10,826 bases of DNA from NCBI GenBank assembly GCA_025997755.1, contig BNVA01000055.1:1-10826 (forward strand), written 5' to 3'. The notes under the pieces were generated by a model. The model did no database searches, was not told the DNA's origin, and saw nothing but the letters and a program-made list of their open reading frames with translations. Origin of the DNA: Spirochaetia bacterium. GTDB taxonomy: Bacteria > Spirochaetota > Spirochaetia > Treponematales > Breznakiellaceae. The position numbers and the translations under genes are program-made. Below are positions 1 through 8,623 of the stretch, one piece after another; within the stretch, counting starts at the first letter, position 1, and every line of letters starts with the position of its first letter.

Positions 1-48
1 TTTGCTCCTCAATAAATCTTTCTGTCCCATCGCTATTCTGCCAGCCAT
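1..48 (-). CDS. IS transposase, N-terminal fragment (left-arm copy)
   Basis: This is the mirror of 10779-10826 and reads off the left edge of the window. Only 16 codons are visible (MAGRIAMGQKDLLRSK), preceded by a GGGAGG ribosome-binding site on the same strand. See the right-arm copy for the family argument. Confidence 0.5.
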   Translation of the reverse strand, partial: MAGRIAMGQKDLLRSK

Positions 49-114
49 CTTTGCCTCCCATCTAATCTTACCAGAGGGGGACATTTCTATTGATTTATTA
101 AGGGGACATTATCA
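1..114 (-). mobile_element. Partial insertion sequence end (left-arm copy)
   Basis: This is the mirror of 10713-10826. It contains two direct AATGTCCCC motifs (read on the minus strand), 25 bp apart, just upstream of a transposase start. The inner limit at about 114 is estimated; the other end of the element lies outside the window. Confidence 0.5.
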
Positions 115-144
115 CTGATTTTTAACAATGACTTGTTGCTGCGG

Positions 145-358
145 CAGCAATTCTAAATTTGAACTTTCAAGTGTAATTTTATTGTGAAAGTAGTCTAAAA
201 GCATGTTTTTAATAGGGATAATTTTCTGAGCACAGAAGAACATAGCAAGGAATTTTGCATTTTATATGGTGTAAACCAAAATTTGTGAGATTTTCACCCT
301 TTAGATAAGCAAAAGAAATCGGTAGTTTTACAATTGTTTTTCAAATTTAGAATTGCTG
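145..358. mobile_element. MITE-like element, 214 bp (left-arm copy)
   Basis: This is the mirror of 10469-10682. Its ends are perfect 19-bp inverted repeats (145-163 and 340-358). It is flanked by the 9-bp direct repeat TTGCTGCGG at 136-144 and 359-367. It is AT-rich and has no convincing coding frame. Confidence 0.6.
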
Positions 359-475
359 TTGCTGCGGCTCTTTTTCTTTAGAGTCAGCCTCGTCCCATGG
401 AATTGGCATACACGCGGCAGCCAAAAACACGCATAGTAAAGTTATGGGGAAATAACGGCAATAGCGGGAAATCAT
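347..475 (-). pseudogene. Truncated lipoprotein leader fragment (left-arm copy)
   Basis: This is the mirror of 10352-10480: 42 residues starting MISRYCRYF, with a hydrophobic stretch and the lipobox LAAAC, ending EKEPQQQQF. It repeats the first part of the lipoprotein gene at 2242-3276, and its 3' end is formed by the inserted 214-bp element. It is probably a remnant rather than a working gene, although a short lipopeptide could still be made. Confidence 0.6.
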
Positions 476-508
476 ACTCAAAAATATACCAATTTTAGCC
501 GCTGGCGG
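364..508. repeat. Lipoprotein leader duplication, distal copy (left arm)
   Basis: This 145-bp segment is nearly identical to 3162-3309 in the same orientation. The copies differ at a few substitutions and by a net 3 bp within the signal-peptide hydrophobic region. Similarity starts and ends abruptly in both copies. Confidence 0.9.
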
Positions 509-549
509 AAAAGCTAAAATGATTACGCACACGGTTACGCGGGTGGAGT

Positions 550-882
550 TTATTCTTCGTCATTATTTGACTGGAACAATATTTTTATATAGTCGCGCCG
601 ACCGTATATAATTCTATCAATAAACACAGTTTTATTTTCACAACGATAAAATGCTAAATAGGTACCACAAGCCAAAAAGCGGTAATCTGTTTCAATATCA
701 AATTTTGACGATAAACGAGTTCCTACGTTGGGCATTTGTTTTAGATTCTTTATACTGTTCAATATTTTTGCTACGGTATTATTTGCCGCCTGTGGACTGC
801 TTAAATCTTCCGAAATGTATGTCTTGATTTCTTGAAGATCTTTTTGCGCTTCCGGCGAAATTTGTAGTTTGTACTCAGTCAC
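550..882 (-). CDS. RelE/ParE-family toxin (left-arm copy)
   Basis: This 110-residue protein is identical to the one encoded at 9945-10277. It shows the RelE/ParE pattern: an N-terminal ISPEAQKDLQEI helix (residues 8-19), a central YRFL..GTYLAFYR strand pair (67-80) and the C-terminal RIIYGRRDY motif (90-98). It starts at GTG and overlaps the antitoxin stop by 8 nt, so the pair is translationally coupled. A second identical copy in the window would be redundant if the palindrome were real. Confidence 0.9.
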   Translation of the reverse strand: MTEYKLQISPEAQKDLQEIKTYISEDLSSPQAANNTVAKILNSIKNLKQMPNVGTRLSSKFDIETDYRFLACGTYLAFYRCENKTVFIDRIIYGRRDYIKILFQSNNDEE

Positions 883-1129
883 TGCTTATGCCCAAAGAAT
901 TTTCCACTTCTTCGACGGATAACCAGCCTTTTTCTTTACCGGATTTTTCACCCTTGGCGAGTTCCGACATAAGACTGATAATCGCGTTGTTCTTTTCGAA
1001 GTCTTCTATCGCTAGAATGACATAACGTCCCCGTCCGTTTTTTGTCAAAAAAACTGGCGCCCCAACAGCTATATCATGTAATACTTCCGTGTAGTTGCGT
1101 AAATCCGATACCGGCTTAATATTTGGCAT
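875..1129 (-). CDS. Phd/YefM-family antitoxin (left-arm copy)
   Basis: This 84-residue protein is identical to the one encoded at 9698-9952. Residues 4-46 carry the Phd/YefM DNA-binding fold signature, with PVSDLRNY, then PVFLTKNGRGRYVILAIEDF. The C-terminal part (about 50-84, with KGWLSVEEVENSLGI) is the likely toxin-binding segment. It lies upstream of the toxin in the usual antitoxin-first order, with a strong AAGGAG ribosome-binding site 8 nt before the ATG. Confidence 0.9.
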   Translation of the reverse strand: MPNIKPVSDLRNYTEVLHDIAVGAPVFLTKNGRGRYVILAIEDFEKNNAIISLMSELAKGEKSGKEKGWLSVEEVENSLGISSD

Positions 1130-1137
1130 TTAGAAAT

Positions 1138-1188
1138 CTCCTTGCTGTAGTTATTGTAGCCTAATTTATCGTTAAATTCAACAGCAAG
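1138..1188 (-). promoter_or_regulatory. Toxin-antitoxin promoter/operator (left-arm copy)
   Basis: This is the mirror of 9639-9689. On the minus strand a TTGAAT -35 box and a TACAAT -10 box are separated by 17 bp. Both lie between 8-bp inverted half-sites (1141-1148 and 1181-1188). Confidence 0.65.
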
Positions 1189-1312
1189 ATTAATTTAAAA
1201 ACAGAAAAAATTTACATACAAAAACTCATGTGTTCCTGCGACTCTGCGTGATTTTCCTTTGTGCAACTTTATGTCCGCCGTGGTAAATTCTTTGCGGCGC
1301 GGCTTGCTGCTA

Positions 1313-2245
1313 TTAAGGCAAGTCGTCGTCAAGGTGATCATCATAAGCAAACGTATCCAAGGAGATCCCCGTTACAGTACTATAAACAGCCGCATAAATA
1401 GATTTACCTTGATTTGCAATATTGGTTCTTATTGAGCCGTTGTTATAAGTCATAATTCCGTATTCTTTTATCCAAATACCGCCGCCGTTTGCGCTTGTGG
1501 AATTACCATAGATATTACCGCCCTCCATAGTAAAATCACCGTATATCCAAATACCGCCGCCGTTACCGTTTGTTAAATTTCCGCTGATTGTGCCGCGTTT
1601 AAAGATAACGGTTCCGTTTGGATTTAAACCAGAAACATTATCACCGATACAAACACCACCGCCGTTGCCAGCTATATTATTAGAAATATCCGCACCGTCT
1701 ATCGTAAGTGTTCCGGCTAATACATGGATTCCGCCGCCGGTGTCGCTTGTGTTTTCAGTAATTTTTGTTCCGTTTAAAAGCGTTATATTTGAATCTTCTG
1801 AGAGTAATATGCCGCCGCCTGAGGCGTTAATACTGCCGCCGGTTAGCGTTATATCTTCAAAATTAAGATAATGTCCGCCGCCAATTAGTAAAACGCGCTT
1901 GCTGGGTTCTCCATGCAGGGCGGCGTTATTCATGCCGCTTATCGTAATTGTACCGCCCGGTGGTGTGCCGTAAAGAACATAAGGGGTGGTGCTGCTCTCT
2001 GTCCCCGCAAGATAGAACGCGCTATTAACATCACTTGATCCGCTATTGGCAGATGTTAGCGTTCCTATAACGACAACTCTGTTCACCTCTCCGCTCGAAG
2101 CCTGCGCCGCGTCAAGCGCCGTTTTCAAATTGTAAAAAGGAGCGGCTGCCGTCTCGCCGGTTCCCGTGCCGCCATTCTTGACATAGTATGCGTCAGGTTT
2201 GTAAAGGATAAGTCCATGGGTTTTTGATGTGCCGTTTGCCGTTAA
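1313..2245 (-). pseudogene. Beta-helix part of frameshifted lipoprotein (left-arm copy)
   Basis: This is the mirror of 8582-9514. It encodes the start of the beta-helix (YYVKNGGTGTGE) and a helix with five GGGI/GGGV turns, ending in an acidic DDHLDDDLP tail. It is out of frame with the signal-peptide half at 2242-3276 because of the 41-bp tandem duplication at 2204-2285. It lacks a start codon and signal of its own, so it is unlikely to be exported as it stands. Confidence 0.8.
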
Positions 2246-2285
2246 AGGATAAGTCCATGGGTTTTTGATGTGCCGTTTGCCGTTA
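2204..2285. repeat. 41-bp tandem duplication (left-arm copy)
   Basis: Two exact 41-bp units, 2204-2244 and 2245-2285, mirror 8542-8623. Because 41 is not a multiple of three, the extra unit shifts the lipoprotein reading frame. Confidence 0.95.
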
Positions 2286-3276
2286 CGGTAATAAGTATTG
2301 TCTTTGAAACACCGGCCGTAAGCGTACCGCAAGTAATAGTTGAAGTTGTACCGCTTCCGCCTACAGTTGCCGCGCCGGTTCCAGCGCCTGAATATTTTAC
2401 TGTACCGCCGGATGTAAACCCCGCCGTAATGTCAAAAGTACCTGCGGGATAACCGATTTCCGCGTACGTCGGCTGCATCGTGTAGTCTATTGCAACAGAG
2501 CTGCCGCCCACGGTAAGGCTTAAAAGCAAATTCCCTGCTGCGGCAGCCTCCCGCCTAACGTTGATGTAGTAAGTTGTATGCGCACCATCGGTCGATGTAA
2601 GCTTTATAAGCAATATTTTGCTTTGATTAGGCGCTACTGTAAGGGTTGTGGCAGAGCCGCCAAAGTCGGGCATCCACGTATTGCCGCTGTTGGTTGAGGA
2701 CTCTACATCGCGAGTGTTATCGCTTACCGTCCATGAAAACGTTACCGGGTCTGGAGCGGCGGCAGTAATGTCCGTATAGATAACAAGTGGAATTGCCCCT
2801 TTTCTGTCTATGCTGCCTATGGTACTGCCGTTCGCTTTCAATAAATTTAACCTTGCTGTACCCGGCGTACCGCTAGTTACCGCAACAATATACGTTGTTG
2901 ATTTATACCCATTAGAAACCTCCACCACAAAAAAGTTTCCCGGCTGCGGGTTATTGATTGTTGTGCTAGGCTCACCATCCACAAAAATGGACACGGTATC
3001 TTCCGTGTTTTCGGGAACAGCGTCTATTTCCAGAGTTCCGTAAGACCCGCCGTTCAGGTTTACATTATACAAAAATGTTTCCGTATCAAATGTCTCGTTC
3101 GGCAAGATAGGGGAGCCGTCGGCGGTTAACTCTATGGACGAAAGCCTTGGCTCCCACGATGGCGGCTCTTTTTCTTTAGGGTCAGCCTCGTCCCATGGAA
3201 TTGGCATACACGCGGCAGCCAAAAACACGCATAGTAAAGTTATGAGAACGCTGTAACGGCAATAACGGGAAATCAT
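2242..3276 (-). pseudogene. Lipoprotein with cadherin-like domains, 5' part (left-arm copy)
   Basis: This is the mirror of 7551-8585. It has a lipoprotein signal peptide with LAAAC, then cadherin-like beta-sandwich domains, then a premature TAA created inside the 41-bp duplication. The ATG at 3276 is preferred to an upstream TTG that overlaps the queA stop, because it places a short charged n-region directly before the hydrophobic segment. The truncated product would be a 344-residue lipoprotein without the beta-helix. Confidence 0.8.
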
Positions 3277-3309
3277 ACTCAAAAATATACCAATTTTAGC
3301 CGCTGGCGG
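3162..3309. repeat. Lipoprotein leader duplication, proximal copy (left arm)
   Basis: This 148-bp segment covers the leader and signal-peptide codons and is nearly identical to 364-508 in the same orientation, about 2.8 kb away. It begins immediately beyond the queA stop. Confidence 0.9.
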
Positions 3310-3314
3310 CAAGT

Positions 3315-4400
3315 TCAAATTATAAGCATGGCATCGCCGTAGCTAAAGAATTTATAGCCTGCGTTGATGGCTTGCGCATAACACTCTAAAATCAGCTTTC
3401 TGCCTTCTTTTTCGCCCTCGAATACTCCCGCAAACGAAGAAACCAGCATCAACAGCGTAGATTCCGGTGTATGAAAATTGGTAAACAATGCGTCCGCCGC
3501 CTTGAATTTATAATCGCCATGTATAAAAATCGATGTCCAATTCACGCCGCGCCGCAGTGTGTTATCGGGAAGCCATGCGGATTCAAGGCAACGCGCCGTG
3601 GTTGTACCGCAGACTACGATTTTACGCCCTTCTTGTTTTGCACTTTCGATCTTTTTTGCCTCGTCATCTTTAATAAAAAATTCTTCTTCGTGCATAAGAT
3701 GATCTTCCACATTTTCCGTTCTAACCGGAAAAAAAGTACCCGCCCCTACGTGCAGGGTGATAAACGCCGTGTCCCGGACACACTCCTTTGCGCGGAACAA
3801 AAGCTCGTCTGTCCAATGCAAACCGGCGGTAGGAGCGGCGGCAGAGCCTGTTTCTTTTGCGTATACTGTTTGATAGCGTTCGGCATCCTCCATTTCGTCC
3901 GCCCGCTTGATATATGGAGGCAGGGGAATATGTCCCCATTTATCAAGCCATTCGTCGTCGATGGGTTTATCAAATTGTAATGTACGGAAAGTTCCTTTGT
4001 TTGATACGGTGTCCGCTGTTTCCGCCTGCCGGTTTCCTTCAAAGCGGAAGCGGCTGCCCTGTGCAAAACGCCGCGCTTTTTTCATCATAACCTGCCACCT
4101 AATGCCGGAAGCGGCGGATGCGTTATGTGCCATTTTGCCTTCATCTTTTAATAAGAGAAATTCTGTTTTTGCGCCTGTCCTGCAATCCTCCGCATAGAGG
4201 CGCGCTTTGCGTACACGCGAATTGTTAAAAACAATAAGTGAGTTTTTTTCGATAAAAGAAAATATATCATTCATAAGACAATGCTCAATTTTTTTTGAAA
4301 GGCGATCCACAACCATCAATCTGTCGTTTCCGCGTTCGCCGGATGGATGCTGGGCTATGAGCTTAGCCGGAAGATCAAAATAAAAATCTTTCGTTTTCAT
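3315..4400 (-). CDS. queA: QueA, S-adenosylmethionine:tRNA ribosyltransferase-isomerase (left-arm copy)
   Basis: This 361-residue protein is identical to the one encoded at 6427-7512. QueA transfers and isomerises the ribose of S-adenosylmethionine onto 7-aminomethyl-7-deazaguanine in tRNA, giving epoxyqueuosine in the cytosol. Family landmarks are the start [21 protein letters not shown] (59-68), [12 protein letters not shown] (190-201), [11 protein letters not shown] (216-226), [10 protein letters not shown] (265-274), [19 protein letters not shown] (307-325) and the terminal [10 protein letters not shown]. In this arm it follows a complete ruvB, overlapping its stop by 26 nt, so this copy has the native gene context. 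Confidence 0.97.
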   Translation of the reverse strand: MKTKDFYFDLPAKLIAQHPSGERGNDRLMVVDRLSKKIEHCLMNDIFSFIEKNSLIVFNNSRVRKARLYAEDCRTGAKTEFLLLKDEGKMAHNASAASGIRWQVMMKKARRFAQGSRFRFEGNRQAETADTVSNKGTFRTLQFDKPIDDEWLDKWGHIPLPPYIKRADEMEDAERYQTVYAKETGSAAAPTAGLHWTDELLFRAKECVRDTAFITLHVGAGTFFPVRTENVEDHLMHEEEFFIKDDEAKKIESAKQEGRKIVVCGTTTARCLESAWLPDNTLRRGVNWTSIFIHGDYKFKAADALFTNFHTPESTLLMLVSSFAGVFEGEKEGRKLILECYAQAINAGYKFFSYGDAMLII

Positions 4401-5424
4401 TTCTTTCTTTTTTTATTTCTTTTATGCCCAGATGTTGATACGCAAGCGATGTTACCATTCTTCCGCGGGGCGTTCTCTGCAAAAGTCCTGCCTGTATCAG
4501 GTAAGGCTCATAAAAATCTTCAAGGGTGTCAACGGCTTCTCCAACGGAAATTGCAAGCGTTTCGGCACCGACCGGTCCCCCGCCGTAGCGTTCGATAATC
4601 ATAACAAGAATCTCACGGTCAAGGCGTTCAAGACCCAGTTTGTCTATTTCAAGTTTTTCAAGACCTTCTTTTACAACATCTATAGTGATCGACGGAAGTT
4701 TACGTACCTGCGCATAGTCCCTCATACGGCGCAGCAGACGGTTTGTAACGCGCGGCGTATAACGCGAACACCGGGCAAGAAGGGCGGCTGCATCATCATC
4801 AATATTAAAATTGATGATCCTTGATGAGCGGTGAATTATAGCTTCAATATCCGCGCTTTCGTATAACGAAAAACGGCAGCTAATACCAAATCGGCTTACA
4901 AGCGGGCTTGCAACCATACCGGCTTTTGTCGTGGCACCAACCAGTGTCCATGGCTTTACCGGCAGACGCATGGTTCTGGCTCCGGGTCCCTGTCCTATGA
5001 TCCAGTCAAGCTCGTAGTCTTCCATGGCGATATACAGCATCTCCTCGATAACGGGTTTTAACCGGTGTATCTCGTCGATAAACAACACGGAATGTTCTTT
5101 TAGGCTGGTTAAAATACCCACAAGGTCTTTTGGTTTTTCCAGAACAGGCGCGGAGGTATCTACAAAATCAACACCCATTTCGTTTGCTATGATACGCGCC
5201 AATGTTGTTTTTCCAAGACCGGGAGGGCCTGTCAAAAAAACATGATCAAGACTTTCTAAACGTTCTTTTGCCGCCGCAATAAAAACAGAAAGATTCTCTT
5301 TCATTGCAGTCTGTCCTAAAAATTCATTAAGCCGTTTTGGCCTAAGCGCGGCGTCATTGTCGTCTTCCGGCATAGCGGCTTCGGGGTGAAGTATAGTTTC
5401 CGTTTGTGTTTTTATCTTGCTCAT
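4375..5424 (-). CDS. ruvB: RuvB, Holliday junction branch-migration ATPase (complete)
   Basis: This 349-residue protein is full length for the family. RuvB forms the hexameric AAA+ motor that, with RuvA, drives branch migration of Holliday junctions in recombination and repair. Visible elements are the N-terminal [12 protein letters not shown] (27-38), Walker [10 protein letters not shown] (66-74), Walker B LFIDEIH (114-120), sensor 1 GATT (163-166), the arginine-finger region PLVSRFG (174-180), sensor 2 [16 protein letters not shown] (223-238), and the C-terminal winged helix ending [18 protein letters not shown] (305-322). The start ATG lies 11 nt after the stop of an upstream gene, and the 3' end overlaps queA by 26 nt, suggesting one operon. 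ruvA is not seen next to it. This is the only intact ruvB in the window. Confidence 0.97.
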   Translation of the reverse strand: MSKIKTQTETILHPEAAMPEDDNDAALRPKRLNEFLGQTAMKENLSVFIAAAKERLESLDHVFLTGPPGLGKTTLARIIANEMGVDFVDTSAPVLEKPKDLVGILTSLKEHSVLFIDEIHRLKPVIEEMLYIAMEDYELDWIIGQGPGARTMRLPVKPWTLVGATTKAGMVASPLVSRFGISCRFSLYESADIEAIIHRSSRIINFNIDDDAAALLARCSRYTPRVTNRLLRRMRDYAQVRKLPSITIDVVKEGLEKLEIDKLGLERLDREILVMIIERYGGGPVGAETLAISVGEAVDTLEDFYEPYLIQAGLLQRTPRGRMVTSLAYQHLGIKEIKKERNENERFLF

Positions 5425-5548
5425 TTTGCCGGGAATTACGAGGCGGTTGCCTGCAGCAATTCTTCGCGCGCGGATAATTTTAAAGCATCAAAAAGTTCAC
5501 CCGCATTGCCCTGCATGATAAGATCGAGTTTGTACAGCGTTAAGTTTA
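5279..5548. other. Single-copy centre of the palindrome
   Basis: These 270 bp are the only sequence not present twice. On the minus strand they hold codons 1-49 of ruvB (5279-5424), an 11-nt gap, and the last 36 codons of an upstream gene. The right edge is an abrupt join into the middle of ruvB in the opposite orientation, as expected for a fold-back with a 270-bp loop. Confidence 0.95.
5436..5548 (-). CDS. 3' end of unidentified gene upstream of ruvB
   Basis: An open frame on the minus strand covers 36 codons (starting [19 protein letters not shown] and ending LLQATAS) before a TAA, 11 nt ahead of the ruvB ATG. The 5' part is lost at the palindrome junction. The helical, leucine-rich tail vaguely recalls the C-terminus of a DNA polymerase III delta subunit, but too little is left to name it. 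Tight spacing to ruvB suggests co-transcription. Confidence 0.5.
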
Positions 5549-5549
5549 T

Positions 5550-6452
5550 GCGGCGGCAAAAGAACGTTTAGAAAGTCTTGATCATGTTTTTTTGACAGGC
5601 CCTCCCGGTCTTGGAAAAACAACATTGGCGCGTATCATAGCAAACGAAATGGGTGTTGATTTTGTAGATACCTCCGCGCCTGTTCTGGAAAAACCAAAAG
5701 ACCTTGTGGGTATTTTAACCAGCCTAAAAGAACATTCCGTGTTGTTTATCGACGAGATACACCGGTTAAAACCCGTTATCGAGGAGATGCTGTATATCGC
5801 CATGGAAGACTACGAGCTTGACTGGATCATAGGACAGGGACCCGGAGCCAGAACCATGCGTCTGCCGGTAAAGCCATGGACACTGGTTGGTGCCACGACA
5901 AAAGCCGGTATGGTTGCAAGCCCGCTTGTAAGCCGATTTGGTATTAGCTGCCGTTTTTCGTTATACGAAAGCGCGGATATTGAAGCTATAATTCACCGCT
6001 CATCAAGGATCATCAATTTTAATATTGATGATGATGCAGCCGCCCTTCTTGCCCGGTGTTCGCGTTATACGCCGCGCGTTACAAACCGTCTGCTGCGCCG
6101 TATGAGGGACTATGCGCAGGTACGTAAACTTCCGTCGATCACTATAGATGTTGTAAAAGAAGGTCTTGAAAAACTTGAAATAGACAAACTGGGTCTTGAA
6201 CGCCTTGACCGTGAGATTCTTGTTATGATTATCGAACGCTACGGCGGGGGACCGGTCGGTGCCGAAACGCTTGCAATTTCCGTTGGAGAAGCCGTTGACA
6301 CCCTTGAAGATTTTTATGAGCCTTACCTGATACAGGCAGGACTTTTGCAGAGAACGCCCCGCGGAAGAATGGTAACATCGCTTGCGTATCAACATCTGGG
6401 CATAAAAGAAATAAAAAAAGAAAGAAATGAAAACGAAAGATTTTTATTTTGA
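5550..6452 (+). pseudogene. ruvB: ruvB lacking its first 49 codons (right-arm copy)
   Basis: This encodes residues 50-349 of the RuvB at 4375-5424 with no differences. The frame upstream hits a TAA at 5541-5543, two codons before the join, and there is no ribosome-binding site. The first possible start, TTG at 5592, would produce a protein beginning just before Walker A (GPPGLGKTT) and lacking the N-terminal part of the AAA+ domain that helps form the nucleotide site. It is therefore not a functional RuvB. The truncation is a direct consequence of the palindrome turning inside the gene. Confidence 0.92.
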
Positions 6453-7512
6453 TCTTCCGGCTAAGCTCATAGCCCAGCATCCATCCGGCGAACGCGGAAA
6501 CGACAGATTGATGGTTGTGGATCGCCTTTCAAAAAAAATTGAGCATTGTCTTATGAATGATATATTTTCTTTTATCGAAAAAAACTCACTTATTGTTTTT
6601 AACAATTCGCGTGTACGCAAAGCGCGCCTCTATGCGGAGGATTGCAGGACAGGCGCAAAAACAGAATTTCTCTTATTAAAAGATGAAGGCAAAATGGCAC
6701 ATAACGCATCCGCCGCTTCCGGCATTAGGTGGCAGGTTATGATGAAAAAAGCGCGGCGTTTTGCACAGGGCAGCCGCTTCCGCTTTGAAGGAAACCGGCA
6801 GGCGGAAACAGCGGACACCGTATCAAACAAAGGAACTTTCCGTACATTACAATTTGATAAACCCATCGACGACGAATGGCTTGATAAATGGGGACATATT
6901 CCCCTGCCTCCATATATCAAGCGGGCGGACGAAATGGAGGATGCCGAACGCTATCAAACAGTATACGCAAAAGAAACAGGCTCTGCCGCCGCTCCTACCG
7001 CCGGTTTGCATTGGACAGACGAGCTTTTGTTCCGCGCAAAGGAGTGTGTCCGGGACACGGCGTTTATCACCCTGCACGTAGGGGCGGGTACTTTTTTTCC
7101 GGTTAGAACGGAAAATGTGGAAGATCATCTTATGCACGAAGAAGAATTTTTTATTAAAGATGACGAGGCAAAAAAGATCGAAAGTGCAAAACAAGAAGGG
7201 CGTAAAATCGTAGTCTGCGGTACAACCACGGCGCGTTGCCTTGAATCCGCATGGCTTCCCGATAACACACTGCGGCGCGGCGTGAATTGGACATCGATTT
7301 TTATACATGGCGATTATAAATTCAAGGCGGCGGACGCATTGTTTACCAATTTTCATACACCGGAATCTACGCTGTTGATGCTGGTTTCTTCGTTTGCGGG
7401 AGTATTCGAGGGCGAAAAAGAAGGCAGAAAGCTGATTTTAGAGTGTTATGCGCAAGCCATCAACGCAGGCTATAAATTCTTTAGCTACGGCGATGCCATG
7501 CTTATAATTTGA
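6427..7512 (+). CDS. queA: QueA, S-adenosylmethionine:tRNA ribosyltransferase-isomerase (right-arm copy)
   Basis: This is a complete 361-residue QueA, normal in length for the family, carrying the conserved [14 protein letters not shown] and [13 protein letters not shown] blocks. The residue after PTAGLH is Trp where most homologues I recall have Phe, a conservative aromatic change. The ATG at 6427 lies inside the ruvB 3' end (26-nt overlap) and has only a weak purine-rich AAGAAAG upstream, so translation is probably coupled to ruvB. In this arm the ruvB in front is decapitated, so if the arrangement were real this copy would have lost its native promoter. The stop is followed 38 nt later by the lipoprotein ATG. 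Confidence 0.96.
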   Translation: MKTKDFYFDLPAKLIAQHPSGERGNDRLMVVDRLSKKIEHCLMNDIFSFIEKNSLIVFNNSRVRKARLYAEDCRTGAKTEFLLLKDEGKMAHNASAASGIRWQVMMKKARRFAQGSRFRFEGNRQAETADTVSNKGTFRTLQFDKPIDDEWLDKWGHIPLPPYIKRADEMEDAERYQTVYAKETGSAAAPTAGLHWTDELLFRAKECVRDTAFITLHVGAGTFFPVRTENVEDHLMHEEEFFIKDDEAKKIESAKQEGRKIVVCGTTTARCLESAWLPDNTLRRGVNWTSIFIHGDYKFKAADALFTNFHTPESTLLMLVSSFAGVFEGEKEGRKLILECYAQAINAGYKFFSYGDAMLII

Positions 7513-7517
7513 ACTTG

Positions 7518-7665
7518 CCGCCAGCGGCTAAAATTGGTATATTTTTGAGTATGATTTCCCGTTATTGCCGTTACAGCGTTCTCATAACTTTACTATGCGT
7601 GTTTTTGGCTGCCGCGTGTATGCCAATTCCATGGGACGAGGCTGACCCTAAAGAAAAAGAGCCGC
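7518..7665. repeat. Lipoprotein leader duplication, proximal copy (right arm)
   Basis: This 148-bp segment runs from CCGCCAGCGGCTAAAATTGG through the codons for AKEKEP-like residues after the lipobox. It recurs at 10319-10463 with a net 3-bp length difference and few substitutions. Both ends are sharp, so it is a DNA duplication or the remains of a paralogous gene rather than protein-level convergence. Confidence 0.92.
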
Positions 7666-8585
7666 CATCGTGGGAGCCAAGGCTTTCGTCCATAGAGTTA
7701 ACCGCCGACGGCTCCCCTATCTTGCCGAACGAGACATTTGATACGGAAACATTTTTGTATAATGTAAACCTGAACGGCGGGTCTTACGGAACTCTGGAAA
7801 TAGACGCTGTTCCCGAAAACACGGAAGATACCGTGTCCATTTTTGTGGATGGTGAGCCTAGCACAACAATCAATAACCCGCAGCCGGGAAACTTTTTTGT
7901 GGTGGAGGTTTCTAATGGGTATAAATCAACAACGTATATTGTTGCGGTAACTAGCGGTACGCCGGGTACAGCAAGGTTAAATTTATTGAAAGCGAACGGC
8001 AGTACCATAGGCAGCATAGACAGAAAAGGGGCAATTCCACTTGTTATCTATACGGACATTACTGCCGCCGCTCCAGACCCGGTAACGTTTTCATGGACGG
8101 TAAGCGATAACACTCGCGATGTAGAGTCCTCAACCAACAGCGGCAATACGTGGATGCCCGACTTTGGCGGCTCTGCCACAACCCTTACAGTAGCGCCTAA
8201 TCAAAGCAAAATATTGCTTATAAAGCTTACATCGACCGATGGTGCGCATACAACTTACTACATCAACGTTAGGCGGGAGGCTGCCGCAGCAGGGAATTTG
8301 CTTTTAAGCCTTACCGTGGGCGGCAGCTCTGTTGCAATAGACTACACGATGCAGCCGACGTACGCGGAAATCGGTTATCCCGCAGGTACTTTTGACATTA
8401 CGGCGGGGTTTACATCCGGCGGTACAGTAAAATATTCAGGCGCTGGAACCGGCGCGGCAACTGTAGGCGGAAGCGGTACAACTTCAACTATTACTTGCGG
8501 TACGCTTACGGCCGGTGTTTCAAAGACAATACTTATTACCGTAACGGCAAACGGCACATCAAAAACCCATGGACTTATCCTTTAA
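7551..8585 (+). pseudogene. Surface lipoprotein with cadherin-like domains, 5' part of frameshifted gene
   Basis: This frame begins MISRYCRYS, followed by a hydrophobic segment and lipobox LAAAC (Cys23), so the mature protein should be lipid-anchored. After a charged linker (DEADPKEKEP) come beta-rich, Ser/Thr/Gly-rich repeats: one starting near LSSIELTADG that matches the cadherin-like beta-sandwich pattern (FLYNVNL, STTYIVAV), and two looser ones ending TTYYINVRR and ISITVTANG-like strands. The frame ends at TAA 8583-8585, created where the 41-bp tandem duplication restarts. Removing one unit joins it to 8582-9514 as a 640-residue lipoprotein with a C-terminal beta-helix. A TTG at 7509 would add 14 residues but overlaps the queA stop and gives a poorer signal peptide. 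Function is unknown; a surface or adhesion role is inference. Confidence 0.8.
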
Positions 8586-8623
8586 CGGCAAACGGCACAT
8601 CAAAAACCCATGGACTTATCCTT
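8542..8623. repeat. 41-bp tandem duplication causing a frameshift
   Basis: There are two exact copies of a 41-bp unit (8542-8582 and 8583-8623), with two further matching bases after the second. The unit starts TAACGGCAAACGGCACATC. The first copy reads in frame as TANGTSKTHGLIL. The second brings an in-frame TAA, and 41 is not divisible by 3, so the frame is lost. Confidence 0.97.

Larger units (their letters stand above)
1..5278. repeat. Left arm of giant inverted repeat
   Basis: This arm is the reverse complement of 5549-10826. The first bases of the window match the complement of the last ones, all coding frames mirror at coordinates summing to 10827, and intergenic stretches (for example 121-180 and 1141-1260) match base for base. 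The match ends where base 5278 pairs with 5549; 5279 against 5548 is the first mismatch. Perfect identity that includes non-coding DNA means very recent copying or an artefact. Confidence 0.97.

Noticed and set aside
6003..6395. 130-residue open frame antisense to ruvB (also 4432-4824)
   Set aside because: It is a shadow of the conserved ruvB coding sequence with no independent signal.
5592..6452. Shortened RuvB starting at TTG 5592 as a functional variant
   Set aside because: It has no ribosome-binding site and lacks the N-terminal part of the AAA+ domain; the truncation coincides exactly with the palindrome junction.
6847..7356. 169-residue open frame antisense to queA (also 3471-3980)
   Set aside because: It lies entirely within the complement of the well-conserved queA, is Cys/Arg/Phe-rich with no family pattern, and has no promoter or ribosome-binding site.
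7517..7528. Hairpin GCCGCCAGCGGC as a queA terminator
   Set aside because: The stem is only 4-5 bp, no T-run follows directly, and nearly the same sequence occurs at 10319 where no queA precedes it, so it is better seen as part of the duplicated block.
8495..8581. TTG at 8495 as a true start for the beta-helix half
   Set aside because: The first codons read the upstream cadherin-like region in the wrong frame and yield no signal peptide; the frameshift explanation accounts for both halves.
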